From contig NZ_CH724127.1 of the NCBI RefSeq assembly GCF_000153345.1, positions 239,761 through 303,760 of the forward strand: a DNA stretch of 64,000 bases. Reading direction: 5' to 3'. The notes beneath the pieces were generated by a model, which was given only the letters and a program-made list of their open reading frames with translations, searched no databases and was not told where the DNA came from. This document shows positions 48,127 through 58,055 of this stretch, piece by piece. The position numbers were made by a program, and so were the translations under genes. This DNA is from Neptuniibacter caesariensis. GTDB lineage: Bacteria > Pseudomonadota > Gammaproteobacteria > Pseudomonadales > Balneatricaceae. Every line of letters starts with the position of its first letter. Within the stretch, counting starts at the first letter, position 1.

Positions 48127-49362
48127 ATGCAGATTGTTAACATACTGATTATGTTTCTGATTATGCTTATGTTAGCAGCGTTGCTTCGCCCTTTGGCTAG
48201 CCGTTTGCATCTGCCATATAGCCTTGTGTTGGTTTTTGCCGGTTTTATTGGATCGGAAGTGATCACATCTCTGGGTTACGATACAGGGCTACGATGGCAA
48301 CACTTCCAGTTGCTAGTGTTCTATATTTTTCTCCCTGTATTAATTTTTGAGGCTGCGCTGCATATTGATGCGAAACGCCTTTGTAAAAAATTACTCCCCA
48401 TTCTGCTTTTATCGACCCCCCTTATGCTACTGGCTACGGCGGTCAGCGCTGTGTTTCTCTACTATGGTATCGGTTACCCTAATCACTACCCTGTGCTGGC
48501 GGCGTTGCTCACCGGTGCTCTGCTTTCAGCTACCGACCCTGCTGCTGTGATCTCTTTACTGAAGAAGGCTGGCGTCTCAGAGGATCTTATTTTGCTGATG
48601 GAAGGTGAGAGCCTGTTTAACGATGCCAGCGCCATTATGATGTTTGGTTTGATTTCCAGTTTATTGTTAATGCCTGAGGGCGATTTCTCCTTCAGTTATG
48701 CAGCCCTCTCTTTCGCAAAGATTTTCTTCGGTGGTATTGCGGTAGGTGGCGCTGTTTTAGTGATTCTTGGAGGTTGCTTTTATCTGGTTAAAGACAGTTT
48801 TAGTCGCATGGTCTTTATGCTCAGCGGAGCTTATGCCGGTTATGTGATTGCGGAGTCCGTTCTACATGTGTCTGGGGTTATGTGTGTATTGGTTACGGGG
48901 GTCGGTTTTGGTGAATTGATCCGCCGTTACTCGCGTGATGAGCAGAAGATAAGGTTGTCTAACCACTGGTTGTTCGCCGGAGAATTATCCAGCGCAATGA
49001 TCTTTCTATTGTTAGGTGTTACGGTCACATTGGCCATGTTTCAGCAGCAATGGTTGGCAATGCTGCTAGGCATCGCAGCTGTACTGATTGCCCGAGGGGT
49101 GGGGCTTGTCATTATCGGACCGCTGATTAACGTTATTCCCGGAACAAGGTTAAACTGGAAAGACCATTGCATCATCTATTGGGGAGGGCTGCGTGGTGCG
49201 GTCACTATCGCTTTGGCATTATCTCTACCGCTTGAATTAGATGCCTGGTTTACCATTCAGTCTATTGCTTACGGTGTGGTAATGTTCTCACTCTGTGTTC
49301 AGGCAACGTCAACACCTTGGTTGTTGACGAAGCTAGCCCGAAAGGAAAAGGAAGGAAAATAA
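48127..49362 (+). CDS. Cation:proton antiporter (CPA1, NhaP-like)
   Basis: This 411-residue membrane protein has about 12 helices. Helices near residues 130-170 carry [22 protein letters not shown] and [12 protein letters not shown], the ion-site motifs of the CPA1 family, in which aspartates bind Na+ and H+. It probably exchanges Na+ or K+ for H+. I prefer ATG 48127 with AGGG about eight bases before it over GTG 48118. The next gene begins one base after the stop, so the two are coupled. Confidence 0.87.
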   Translation: MQIVNILIMFLIMLMLAALLRPLASRLHLPYSLVLVFAGFIGSEVITSLGYDTGLRWQHFQLLVFYIFLPVLIFEAALHIDAKRLCKKLLPILLLSTPLMLLATAVSAVFLYYGIGYPNHYPVLAALLTGALLSATDPAAVISLLKKAGVSEDLILLMEGESLFNDASAIMMFGLISSLLLMPEGDFSFSYAALSFAKIFFGGIAVGGAVLVILGGCFYLVKDSFSRMVFMLSGAYAGYVIAESVLHVSGVMCVLVTGVGFGELIRRYSRDEQKIRLSNHWLFAGELSSAMIFLLLGVTVTLAMFQQQWLAMLLGIAAVLIARGVGLVIIGPLINVIPGTRLNWKDHCIIYWGGLRGAVTIALALSLPLELDAWFTIQSIAYGVVMFSLCVQATSTPWLLTKLARKEKEGK

Positions 49363-49363
49363 A

Positions 49364-50152
<789 letters not shown>

Positions 50153-50269
50153 GTCGCCTTAATAACCCTGTAACAGCTATGACAATGACAATAAAAGTAG
50201 GTATATTTATCTGCTTTAGTTTACCCGGTAGCGTAAGCATGGGGTTGTTGTGTTGTTACAGGTGTTATC

Positions 50270-51223
50270 TTGAGAAACAAACTGGTCATTACCCTGACAA
50301 CGGTTTATGGGTCACGCCAATATACATTTAATCAGGTAGCCAAATATCTTTTGGCTATTTTTATTGTCCTGTCCGCGATCAGTTTTTTCGTCTCTAATGC
50401 CTTATTGGTTGTAAAAACTGATGACTTAGCTGACTTGGAAGAAGATCATCAGGTACTGACTGAGAACTATGAACTTATGGTGGGTTCTCAGCAGCTTTAT
50501 ATTGAAGAGTTGAAAGACCTGAGTTTGTCTCTCAGCTCGCTCAAAGAAGAGAAAAATCAGCTCAAAGAGGAAAACCTGAGAATAGGTGAACTCAATGCAT
50601 CGTTAGACAACTCCCTGTATGGACTTCAAGAGTTGTTGGGTTTGAGCGATGAAGGCGAGATAGATGCGCTTCGGGCTGAAGAGTTAACCATCGAAGCAAA
50701 TAAAAGGCTGTTTTTTTTACACAGTATTCCCAACGGTGTGCCTATTCAGGCGATCCGTATTTCGGATAAATTTGGTTCGAGGATTCATCCGGTTAAGAAG
50801 AAACGGGTGATGCATCACGGTATCGATTTTAAAGCGAACCGTGGAACTCCTATCTACGCGACTGCGGATGGGGTTGTTGAATTTGGCGGTTATCACAAAT
50901 CCAGTGGTTTTGGAAAACTGATCATTTTGCAGCATAATTTTGGTTTCAAGACGTACTTTGCGCATCTGGACGCAGTCAAAGTGAAAAGTGGAGAGTTTGT
51001 CAGTAAAGGACAGCTGATAGGTTTAAGTGGTAATACAGGTTTATCGACGGGCCCTCATCTGCATTATGAGATCAGGCACCTGTTTACCCCGATTAATCCG
51101 GAACCTTTTCTCTCCTGGAATATAACTAATTTTGACACTTTGTTTACAAAGGTTAAGGGCGTTAAATGGGCATCATTAAAAGAAATGTACCCGCTAAATC
51201 AGCACAGTCAGCTATCACAATAA
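50270..51223 (+). CDS. M23 family metallopeptidase, membrane-anchored
   Basis: This 317-residue protein has a single N-terminal membrane helix (about 25-45), a coiled coil (about 55-120), and a C-terminal LytM/M23 domain (about 160-275) with HHGIDFKANRGTPIYATADG and GPHLHYEIRH, which hold the zinc ligands (HxxxD and HxH). Such proteins cut peptidoglycan cross-bridges or activate amidases. The start is TTG with AGGTG upstream. Its last 58 bases overlap the bactofilin gene in another frame; pairs of M23 peptidase and bactofilin are known in shape control. Confidence 0.87.
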   Translation: MRNKLVITLTTVYGSRQYTFNQVAKYLLAIFIVLSAISFFVSNALLVVKTDDLADLEEDHQVLTENYELMVGSQQLYIEELKDLSLSLSSLKEEKNQLKEENLRIGELNASLDNSLYGLQELLGLSDEGEIDALRAEELTIEANKRLFFLHSIPNGVPIQAIRISDKFGSRIHPVKKKRVMHHGIDFKANRGTPIYATADGVVEFGGYHKSSGFGKLIILQHNFGFKTYFAHLDAVKVKSGEFVSKGQLIGLSGNTGLSTGPHLHYEIRHLFTPINPEPFLSWNITNFDTLFTKVKGVKWASLKEMYPLNQHSQLSQ

Positions 51224-51615
51224 TTGCTGAAGGCAACAAATTCTGTGGTGATATGAGCATTGTCGGAAAAATGCATATCGATGGTGCATTTGAAGGTAAT
51301 GTTTCCTCTTTGGACAGTATCTCTATCGGCAAATCAGGCCATGTTCGCGGCTTGATCAAAGCACGTAGCGTTGATGTATGTGGGCTATTAGAAGGCGAAG
51401 TTATCTGCGATGAACTGCATATTGATGCGGGTGGTCAGGTAAGAGCCACCGTTGAAAGTAAGCAGATGTCTATTCATCCTCAGGGCTGCTTCCTTGGTGA
51501 GCGCCGTCTTAAAGAAGTGACCGCTTTAAATGATGACGGTCACAAGATTGAGACGGGGATGGACGCAATTGATTCTTTGCCTGACAAAGTGGTATTGGAT
51601 CAGAAGTCTGACTAA
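51166..51615 (+). CDS. Bactofilin (polymer-forming cytoskeletal protein)
   Basis: This 149-residue protein matches the bactofilin family: a right-handed beta-helix of short repeats (GNKFCGDMSIVGKMHIDGAFEGNV, then SISIGKSGHVRGLIKA). It polymerises without nucleotides and guides cell-wall or morphology factors. Its start overlaps the M23 peptidase gene by 58 bases; AGGG precedes the ATG. The C-terminal tail is acidic. Confidence 0.9.
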   Translation: MGIIKRNVPAKSAQSAITIIAEGNKFCGDMSIVGKMHIDGAFEGNVSSLDSISIGKSGHVRGLIKARSVDVCGLLEGEVICDELHIDAGGQVRATVESKQMSIHPQGCFLGERRLKEVTALNDDGHKIETGMDAIDSLPDKVVLDQKSD

Positions 51616-51660
51616 TAGGCATCAAATAGCACAGTTACGGGAATTTAACAGGGTTGTTAC

Positions 51661-52428
51661 ATGTGTGAACTTTTGGGCATGAGTGCGAATGTGCCTACTG
51701 ATATTTGCTTTTCATTTGCAGGTTTAATGCAAAGGGGCGGAGGTACCGGGCCCCATAAAGATGGTTGGGGTATTGCTTTTTATGAGGGTAAAGGCGCTCG
51801 TTGTTTTCATGACCCCAACCCCAGTGTTGATTCCAAAATTGCTAACCTGATCAAAGAACACCCAATAAAAAGTCACGTTGTTATTAGTCATATACGCCAG
51901 GCAAATGTTGGTAATATTTGTCTGGAGAATACCCATCCCTTCCAGCGAGAGCTTTGGGGGTTTACCTGGACTTTTGCCCATAACGGTCAATTAGATAAGT
52001 CCCTCTTTGACCTGGAGTTGGGCACCTATGAACCTGTAGGGACCACTGATAGCGAGTATGCATTCTGTTGGCTATTAGGCCAGATCAGAGAACGATTCCC
52101 TAAAAGGCCTGATAATTTTGCAGAGGTTTCGGCATTCATCCACGAACGATGCGAGCAACTGCGCAAGCTGGGTGTGTTTAATATGCTATTGACCGAATCA
52201 ACACACCTTTTTGCTTTTTGTGGCAGTAAGCTTTCTTGGATTACCCGGAAGGCTCCTTTCGGAGAAGCCAGCCTGACAGACTGCGAACTCACGGTTGATT
52301 TTATGAAAGAAACGACACCCAATGATATCGTCACGGTTATCGCAACAGTGCCATTGACCGATAATGAAGAGTGGGTGGCACTCGAGCCGGGTGAATTGGT
52401 AACCTTCGTGGAAGGTATTGTTCAATAG
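51661..52428 (+). CDS. Class II glutamine amidotransferase (YafJ-like)
   Basis: This 255-residue protein starts MCELLGMS, so Cys2 is the nucleophile after Met removal. [27 protein letters not shown] and WTFAHNGQL are the expected NTN-hydrolase and glutamine-binding motifs. YafJ-type proteins are standalone glutaminases of unknown acceptor. The gap from the bactofilin stop is 45 bases. The degenerate relative at 21353-22135 lacks these key residues. Confidence 0.88.
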   Translation: MCELLGMSANVPTDICFSFAGLMQRGGGTGPHKDGWGIAFYEGKGARCFHDPNPSVDSKIANLIKEHPIKSHVVISHIRQANVGNICLENTHPFQRELWGFTWTFAHNGQLDKSLFDLELGTYEPVGTTDSEYAFCWLLGQIRERFPKRPDNFAEVSAFIHERCEQLRKLGVFNMLLTESTHLFAFCGSKLSWITRKAPFGEASLTDCELTVDFMKETTPNDIVTVIATVPLTDNEEWVALEPGELVTFVEGIVQ

Positions 52429-52461
52429 GCGTGGCGTCATCCATTCCAAAGGAGAACGTCG

Positions 52462-54132
52462 GTGACAGCAGAGACGGACTTTCTAAAAAAGCTGCAGGGT
52501 GAGATCGACAGTTGTAACAGTCTCGTAGAACTGTGGCGGGAGGCTTGCCAGGAGTTCGCCTTTAAAGATGCCTTTACCAATATGGGCGCAAGTCTGACTT
52601 ATGCAGAGCTTGACCACTATTCAGATCATCTGGCTTCTTATCTTCAGAATTGTACCGATCTTAAAGCCGGAGACCGTATAGCAATACAGTTGCCGAACAC
52701 TTTGCAGTTTCCTGTTGCGGTACTTGCATCGATTAAAGCGGGGTTGGTTGTTGTCAACACTAACCCTTTATATACGGCTGATGAAACGACTCAACAGTTT
52801 AATGATGCAGGTGTAAAAGCGGTTATTGTTTTGGCCAATTCGGCTTATTTACTGGAAAAGGTGCTACCGATCACCTCTCTGGAAACCGTGATTGTCACTC
52901 AATTAGGCGATCTGCATCCCTTTCCCCGACGTCAGGCGATAAACTTTGCAGCTAAATATGTACGCAAAATTGTCCCCCGTTATCGGTTAAAGGGGGCTGT
53001 TAAGCTACGTGATGCCTTAACACGTGGCGCGAAGCTCGAGCTAAAGCCGATTGAGTGTTCGGTTAACGATCCCGCCTTAATTCAGTATACGGTGGGCACC
53101 ACTGGGCAGCCAAAGGGGGCTGTTTTAAGTCACCGAAATCTGATTTCCAATGTTATGCAGATTAAGGGGCGATTGCCTGAATCTCTTCGCATTGGCGAGG
53201 AAATAGCGATAGCCCCTCTGCCGATCTATCATATTTATGGCTTTATCCTGAATTGCCTGGTGATGCCAATGATGGGGGCTCAGGTTGTCCTGATTACTAA
53301 TCCGAGAGATACGAGTGGCTTTGTGAATGAACTTGGACGCTGGGATTTCACGGTTTTCTCCGGCATCAATGCGCTGTTTGTTTCCCTTTGTCGTAATGCC
53401 GCATTTTCGCAGTTGGATATGACCCGGTTAAAACTGACACTATCGGGTGGGGGCGCACTGACTAAAGCGATGAGTGATGAATGGGAGCGGATTACAGGCT
53501 GCCCTATTGTGCAAGGTTATGGCTTGACCGAGGCCTCTCCGGTCGTTTCAGTTGCGGATATCCATCAACCTTTCGGTTCTGTCGGGCAACCCTTACCCTT
53601 AACGGAAGTGAAAATAGTCGGCGAACAAGGGGAGGACCTTTGTTCCGGTGAAACCGGCGAGTTGTATGTTAAAGGTCCTCAGGTAATGCAGGGCTATTGG
53701 GAAACGAATGATAAAATACCCGATAGTGAAGGATGGCTAGCGACGGGTGATATTGCCCGGTTAGCCGATGATGGCAGCATCAGAATTGTGGATCGAAAAA
53801 AAGATATCATTAATATTTCGGGCTTTCCTGTTTATCCAAATGAATTGGAAAATATCATCTCTAGCCATCCTGATGTTATTGAATGTGCTGTGATAGGCCT
53901 GCCTGATGATTGTTCAGGGGAGGTGGTGAAGCTATTCGTTGTCACATCTAACCATCGACTTTCTGTGAAGCAGGTTCGAGACTACTGTCGTGAGCGATTA
54001 ACCTCTTACAAGGTTCCGCGCTTAGTTGAATTTCGTACTCACCTACCTAAATCTAACGTGGGTAAAGTCCTGCGTCGTACCCTTCTGGAAGAAGAACTGA
54101 ACCGTTTGCAGAAACAAAGAAAGCGGATATAG
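52462..54132 (+). CDS. AMP-binding acyl-CoA ligase (FadD-like)
   Basis: This 556-residue ANL-superfamily enzyme has the P-loop YTVGTTGQPKGAVLSHRNL (about residues 208-226), YGLTEASPVVS, the ATP-binding GWLATGDIARL and the A8 hinge VDRKKDIINISGFPVYPNELE, ending with KSNVGKVLRR. It makes acyl-CoA from fatty acids by an acyl-AMP. The first residue after YT is Val where most members have Gly (YTGGTTG); this could affect ATP binding or be tolerated. The start is GTG with AAAGGAG upstream. It is probably co-transcribed with the amidotransferase and YitT genes. Confidence 0.88.
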   Translation: MTAETDFLKKLQGEIDSCNSLVELWREACQEFAFKDAFTNMGASLTYAELDHYSDHLASYLQNCTDLKAGDRIAIQLPNTLQFPVAVLASIKAGLVVVNTNPLYTADETTQQFNDAGVKAVIVLANSAYLLEKVLPITSLETVIVTQLGDLHPFPRRQAINFAAKYVRKIVPRYRLKGAVKLRDALTRGAKLELKPIECSVNDPALIQYTVGTTGQPKGAVLSHRNLISNVMQIKGRLPESLRIGEEIAIAPLPIYHIYGFILNCLVMPMMGAQVVLITNPRDTSGFVNELGRWDFTVFSGINALFVSLCRNAAFSQLDMTRLKLTLSGGGALTKAMSDEWERITGCPIVQGYGLTEASPVVSVADIHQPFGSVGQPLPLTEVKIVGEQGEDLCSGETGELYVKGPQVMQGYWETNDKIPDSEGWLATGDIARLADDGSIRIVDRKKDIINISGFPVYPNELENIISSHPDVIECAVIGLPDDCSGEVVKLFVVTSNHRLSVKQVRDYCRERLTSYKVPRLVEFRTHLPKSNVGKVLRRTLLEEELNRLQKQRKRI

Positions 54133-54162
54133 TTAATATCTTATTAATTATAGGGGCGGGCT

Positions 54163-55008
54163 ATGAAGAATCTTCAGATTCTATTGGACTACCTGTTTAT
54201 TCTTCTAGGTTGTGCAAGTCTCGCCTTTGGTATTGTGATGTTTCTCGCACCAAGCCAGGTGCCTGCTGGTGGGCCCCCAGGACTCGCAATACTGGGTAAT
54301 TATGCCCTTGGTGTAAGTCCAGGCATTATACTGTTTCTAGTGAATGCCCCCCTGGTTCTGGCCGGTTACCGTTTTCTGGGAAATAAGCTCTTTATACGCT
54401 CGCTTATTGTCGTAACCCTGACAGCTCTGTTTACCGATAGCTTACCTGTTCTTTTTGAACTTCCTGATCTGGGGGATAACCGCCTACTCAATGCGCTTTA
54501 TGGTGGGGTGCTGGTTGGATTAGGTATCGGTTTGATGTTTAAATCCGGCTCTTCATCAGGTGGATGGAGTATTCTCGCCAGACTCATTGCTAACAAAATG
54601 AACCTCAGCCTTGGGCAGTGCCTGTTCTTTATGGATGCTGCTGTTATTCTACTATCAGCGGTGGTTTTTCAGGATTTTGAAGCTGCAATGCTGGGTGGCG
54701 TTGCAGTATTCGTTACTGGGCGCATGGTTGATCTGATTGTTTCGGGCTCTTCAGATATAAAAGTTGTACATATCTCCTGCTGGAAAGCGGACCGCCTTAA
54801 GCCAATTATCGAACAGCAGATGGGTATCTCTGGCTCTGTCGTAAAAGCGACGAGTATGAAAAGCGGTGGGGAAAAAGAGATCCTGTTTCTGATTATCGAG
54901 AAAACTCAATTAGTGCCTATCCGTAAACTGGTTGAAAAGCATGATCCGGAAGCTTACCTGGTTGTGATGAATGCCATGGAGGTTTATGGCACAGGGGCTA
55001 GAGTTTAA
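54163..55008 (+). CDS. YitT family membrane protein
   Basis: This 281-residue protein has five to six membrane helices (DUF161-type repeats, e.g. GCASLAFGIVMFLAPSQVPAGG and GLGIGLMFKSGSSSGGWSIL) and a C-terminal cytosolic DUF2179 domain (IKVVHISCWKADRLKPII). The family function is unknown; some relatives are involved in metal or stress responses. It ends the run that began with the M23 gene. Confidence 0.87.
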   Translation: MKNLQILLDYLFILLGCASLAFGIVMFLAPSQVPAGGPPGLAILGNYALGVSPGIILFLVNAPLVLAGYRFLGNKLFIRSLIVVTLTALFTDSLPVLFELPDLGDNRLLNALYGGVLVGLGIGLMFKSGSSSGGWSILARLIANKMNLSLGQCLFFMDAAVILLSAVVFQDFEAAMLGGVAVFVTGRMVDLIVSGSSDIKVVHISCWKADRLKPIIEQQMGISGSVVKATSMKSGGEKEILFLIIEKTQLVPIRKLVEKHDPEAYLVVMNAMEVYGTGARV

Positions 55009-55062
55009 AGAACCTTTTAATCTGTCTGGAATATCTTACAAGCTGTACACTTATTAAAATTA

Positions 55063-55086
55063 TTAACATATTAATATATTAACTAT
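55063..55086. promoter_or_regulatory. HPA-type motif, two overlapping copies, before MFS-MaoC
   Basis: TTAACATATTAATATATTAACTAT holds two overlapping copies of the shared motif (near TTAACATATTAACTAA) 20 bases before the MFS start. It is one of five sites described in the findings. Confidence 0.6.
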
Positions 55087-55106
55087 TCTGTGCTGTGAAG
55101 TTCTAA

Positions 55107-56333
55107 ATGACTGATATTAAACCCTCAAAGTCGGATATCGGGTTTACCGAGTTCGTCGCCTTAATGGCATTCGTGACTTGCTTTGTCGCTATGGCAATCG
55201 ATCTGATGTTGCCTGCTCTCTCTTACATCGGCAATGACCTGGGTGTTGCAAGGCCAAATGATACTCAGTTGATCATTTCGGTCATTTTTCTTGGTGTGGC
55301 CTTTGGGCAGGTGCTTTATGGGCCTCTGTCAGATGTCGTTGGGCGGAAGCCAGCGATCTATCTGGGTTTTTCTGTGTTCATTATTGGGACTTTAATGTCG
55401 ATTCTGGCCCAGAGTATGGAAATGATGTTGCTTGGGCGTCTGTTCCAGGGGCTCGGGGCGGCAGGTCCGCGAATCGTGACGGTAGCAATCGTCAGGGATA
55501 AACACAAAGGGCCACAGATGGCGCGGGTCATGTCGTTGATCATGACGGTATTTATTTTGGTACCTGTGGTCGCACCTATTATCGGTCAAGGTATTTTGAT
55601 GATCGCCGATTGGCGGATGATCTTTGTCTTTCTTCTCCTAATGGCTCTGTTAATTCTTGGTTGGTTTGGGGTAAGGCTTCCCGAAACCTTAGAACAAGAG
55701 AAGCGTCAGAGTTTCTCTGTTACTAAATTGTCGGATAGCTTTAAAGAAGTCATCGCTAATAAAACTGCGATGGCCTATGTGATATCACTGGGTTTGGTTT
55801 TTGGCGCTTTTCTGGCTTTTTTGAGTTCGGTTCAGCAAGTCTTGCAGGACCTATATGAGCTGGGAGCCGCGTTTCCTTTCTACTTTGCTGTGCTGGCGAT
55901 GGGGATAGGGGCGTCTAATTTCCTGAATGCGAAACTGGTGATGCGTTTCGGTATGAAGCGTTTAGTGATGTTTGCTCAAGTGGGATCTTCTGTGCTTTCA
56001 GCGCTGGCACTATTAGCCATGGTTTGGCTAGGTGCTGTTCCGCCTCTGTGGTTTTTGATGAGTTATTTTATGCTTCTGCTGATGGGAGTAGGGTTACTTT
56101 TTGGTAATCTTAACGCGCTTTCAATGGAGCCTTTTGGGCATATTGCGGGGTTAGCTTCCAGTTTCGTTGGGGTCGTATCTACGTTGATGGCAGTCATTCT
56201 CGGTATGATTGTAGGTCAGGCATTTAACGGCACGGTCGTACCTTTGATGTTAGGATTTGTGGTGCTCCCTGGTATCGCTTTTTTTGTTACCCGATGGGCA
56301 GTTGCGCAGGCTAATTTAGAGGGGAAAGAGTAA
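55107..56333 (+). CDS. Bcr/CflA-type MFS transporter
   Basis: This 408-residue carrier has 12 predicted helices and the motif-A loop GPLSDVVGRKPAIYLG. MDLMLPAL-like (AIDLMLPALSYI) and RLFQGLGAAGPRIVTVAIVRD segments fit the Bcr/CflA drug-efflux family. With the motif upstream and a MaoC hydratase after it, an aromatic or acid substrate is possible. The MaoC gene starts on the last base of its stop (TAATG). Confidence 0.87.
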   Translation: MTDIKPSKSDIGFTEFVALMAFVTCFVAMAIDLMLPALSYIGNDLGVARPNDTQLIISVIFLGVAFGQVLYGPLSDVVGRKPAIYLGFSVFIIGTLMSILAQSMEMMLLGRLFQGLGAAGPRIVTVAIVRDKHKGPQMARVMSLIMTVFILVPVVAPIIGQGILMIADWRMIFVFLLLMALLILGWFGVRLPETLEQEKRQSFSVTKLSDSFKEVIANKTAMAYVISLGLVFGAFLAFLSSVQQVLQDLYELGAAFPFYFAVLAMGIGASNFLNAKLVMRFGMKRLVMFAQVGSSVLSALALLAMVWLGAVPPLWFLMSYFMLLLMGVGLLFGNLNALSMEPFGHIAGLASSFVGVVSTLMAVILGMIVGQAFNGTVVPLMLGFVVLPGIAFFVTRWAVAQANLEGKE

Positions 56334-56773
56334 TGGATCGTTATCTGGATGATTTCAGTGTTGGGGATAAGTTTTTAGCGCCGGGCTTTACGCTGAGTGA
56401 AGGACAAATTCTGGATTATGCGCTGACTTATGATCCGCAGCCTATTCATATCGATGCGCTTCATGCAGCTGAAGGACCTTATGGCGGGATTATCGCCAGT
56501 GGTTTTCAGACTCTGTCTCTGTGTTTTCGGATGATGATTCAAACAAGGGTCTTCGAGACGGTTAGCCTGGGTGGCCCAGGTCTAGATGAGCTACGTTTCC
56601 TTGCACCCGTGCGACCGGGGGATACGATCAATACAGAGGCTGAGATTGTTTCAGTGACACAGTCAAAGTCTAAACCTGATAGGGGTGTGCTGAAAATTCA
56701 GGTATCGGGGTTCAACCAGCATAAAGATAAAGTGATTAGCTTTATCGTCATAATGATGGGCAGGCGACAGTAA
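56333..56773 (+). CDS. MaoC family dehydratase
   Basis: This 146-residue hotdog-fold protein has YDPQPIHID with the catalytic Asp and His of the MaoC/hydratase-2 family and FQTLSLCFRMM on the long helix. It may hydrate or dehydrate an acyl-CoA. It overlaps the MFS stop by one base, so it belongs to the motif-controlled MFS-MaoC operon. Confidence 0.87.
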   Translation: MDRYLDDFSVGDKFLAPGFTLSEGQILDYALTYDPQPIHIDALHAAEGPYGGIIASGFQTLSLCFRMMIQTRVFETVSLGGPGLDELRFLAPVRPGDTINTEAEIVSVTQSKSKPDRGVLKIQVSGFNQHKDKVISFIVIMMGRRQ

Positions 56774-56910
56774 AAAAACGGGCATATTTTCTAACATATG
56801 CCCTGAACAGGGCTGGCGAGAAGCACAGGTATCGCCAGCATCTAAGGATAAAGTTTCAGCGCAACAATATGCGCTAATGCTGATAGCTAAGGGCTGGAAA
56901 CCCAGCCCGA
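56774..56910. repeat. Cluster of four hairpins between MaoC and the C1 reductase
   Basis: GGGCATAT/ATATGCCC (56780-56803, followed by a T-run on the minus strand), GCTGGCGA/TCGCCAGC (56812-56839), AGCGC/GCGCT (56858-56875) and GGGCTGG/CCAGCCC (56891-56908) fill a short convergent gap. The first can terminate the reductase transcript; the others may be further terminators or RNA-structural elements. Confidence 0.6.
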
Positions 56911-56917
56911 AATCAGT

Positions 56918-57856
56918 TTAGCTTAGTTTTGCCAGCAGGGTTTTTAGGTGGCTTTTAAGCTGATCAGTTTGTTCTTCGGATAGGTCGCTTAGAAGCTCGG
57001 CTTCTTCAGACAAAGCCAGTTGTTGCATCTGGGAACCTATCTCGGCACCTTTGCTGGTGACCTTTAAGGTGTCATTGTCCTGAAACTCGATAAGACCTTT
57101 CTTCACCATCCAATCAGCTGTTTCACGTAAAGCCACTTCTGGCTGTAGAACCATGCCGGTGAGATCACTAATTTTGATGGCAGGGCAGCTAATCATGCGT
57201 GCCAAAATGCGCCATTCTTCTGGTGTTACATCACACTCTTTCTTCAGTTTAGGGTAAAGATCGGAGCTGAAGCGCTGATAAGAGGCGCGCAGAAGGTATA
57301 GCAGGTAATCGCCTACAAAATCGCCTTCAATCGCACTTGGGTCGCAAGGAGAGGATTTAACCATTTCCGGATGCTGGCTGGAGATAGCGTAACTGCCTCG
57401 CGCAAATACCAGTGGCTCAACACCATCGTTGTAGCGGTATTCTTTAACTTCACCCACCAGAATCAAGTGATCACCGCCTTCATACACGGCCCAGGTCTTA
57501 CATTCAAACTGTGCGGCATATTCATCAAGAACTGGAGCGCCACCCAGACCTGCTGAGTAACTTGCATTAGCAAACTTGTCTTCACCGCGGCTGGCAAAAT
57601 TATTTGAAGTGCTAACCTGGTCACGCCCAAGTACGTTAACCGCAAAATACTCTGCATTCTCGAAAGTGCTAAGGCTGTGTGCGCCTTTATCAATACTCCA
57701 CAGAACTAATGTTGGATCAATCGATACAGAGTTGAAGCTGCTTGCCGTTACTCCAACAGGATTACCATCAGCATCTAGTGCAGTAATCACGGTTACACCT
57801 GTAGGGAACTGAGAAAGCGCTCGGCGGAAATCTCTTGGATCAAATTCTGTAGACAT
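56918..57856 (-). CDS. 4-Hydroxyphenylacetate 3-monooxygenase reductase component (C1-type)
   Basis: This 312-residue protein joins an N-terminal flavin reductase domain (about 1-165; RDFRRALSQFPTGVTVITA, GVTASSFNSVSIDPTLVLWSIDKG, FECKTWAVYEGGDHLILVG) to a C-terminal MarR-like winged helix (about 185-312). This fusion is known from the C1 component of Acinetobacter p-hydroxyphenylacetate hydroxylase, where the MarR part inhibits the reductase until the aromatic substrate binds. It supplies reduced FMN to the oxygenase (C2), encoded here at 59333. AAGGTGA lies before the ATG. A shared motif lies 56 bases upstream. Confidence 0.88.
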   Translation of the reverse strand: MSTEFDPRDFRRALSQFPTGVTVITALDADGNPVGVTASSFNSVSIDPTLVLWSIDKGAHSLSTFENAEYFAVNVLGRDQVSTSNNFASRGEDKFANASYSAGLGGAPVLDEYAAQFECKTWAVYEGGDHLILVGEVKEYRYNDGVEPLVFARGSYAISSQHPEMVKSSPCDPSAIEGDFVGDYLLYLLRASYQRFSSDLYPKLKKECDVTPEEWRILARMISCPAIKISDLTGMVLQPEVALRETADWMVKKGLIEFQDNDTLKVTSKGAEIGSQMQQLALSEEAELLSDLSEEQTDQLKSHLKTLLAKLS

Positions 57857-57912
57857 AGAGTGTCACCTTCGTAATTTAGGGCGTTATTATTCTCGTTCTT
57901 TCTCTGAGAAAG

Positions 57913-57928
57913 TTTACATATTAACTAA
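57913..57928. promoter_or_regulatory. HPA-type motif before the C1 reductase
   Basis: TTTACATATTAACTAA matches the shared 16-mer at 15 of 16 positions. It is inside a longer inverted repeat (CTCTGAGA at 57902, TCTCAGAG at 57940) about 56 bases before the C1 start on the minus strand. Confidence 0.6.
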
Positions 57929-58055
57929 TTATAGAGTGCTCTCAGAGAGGTTAAATATATTTTTCACTGCTTTGGTTGTACTTTTCATAGTTAATAATCT
58001 GGCTGTTATGTTTCTTATGACAGTAATTAGTTTTTTAATTTATTGATATATATGG

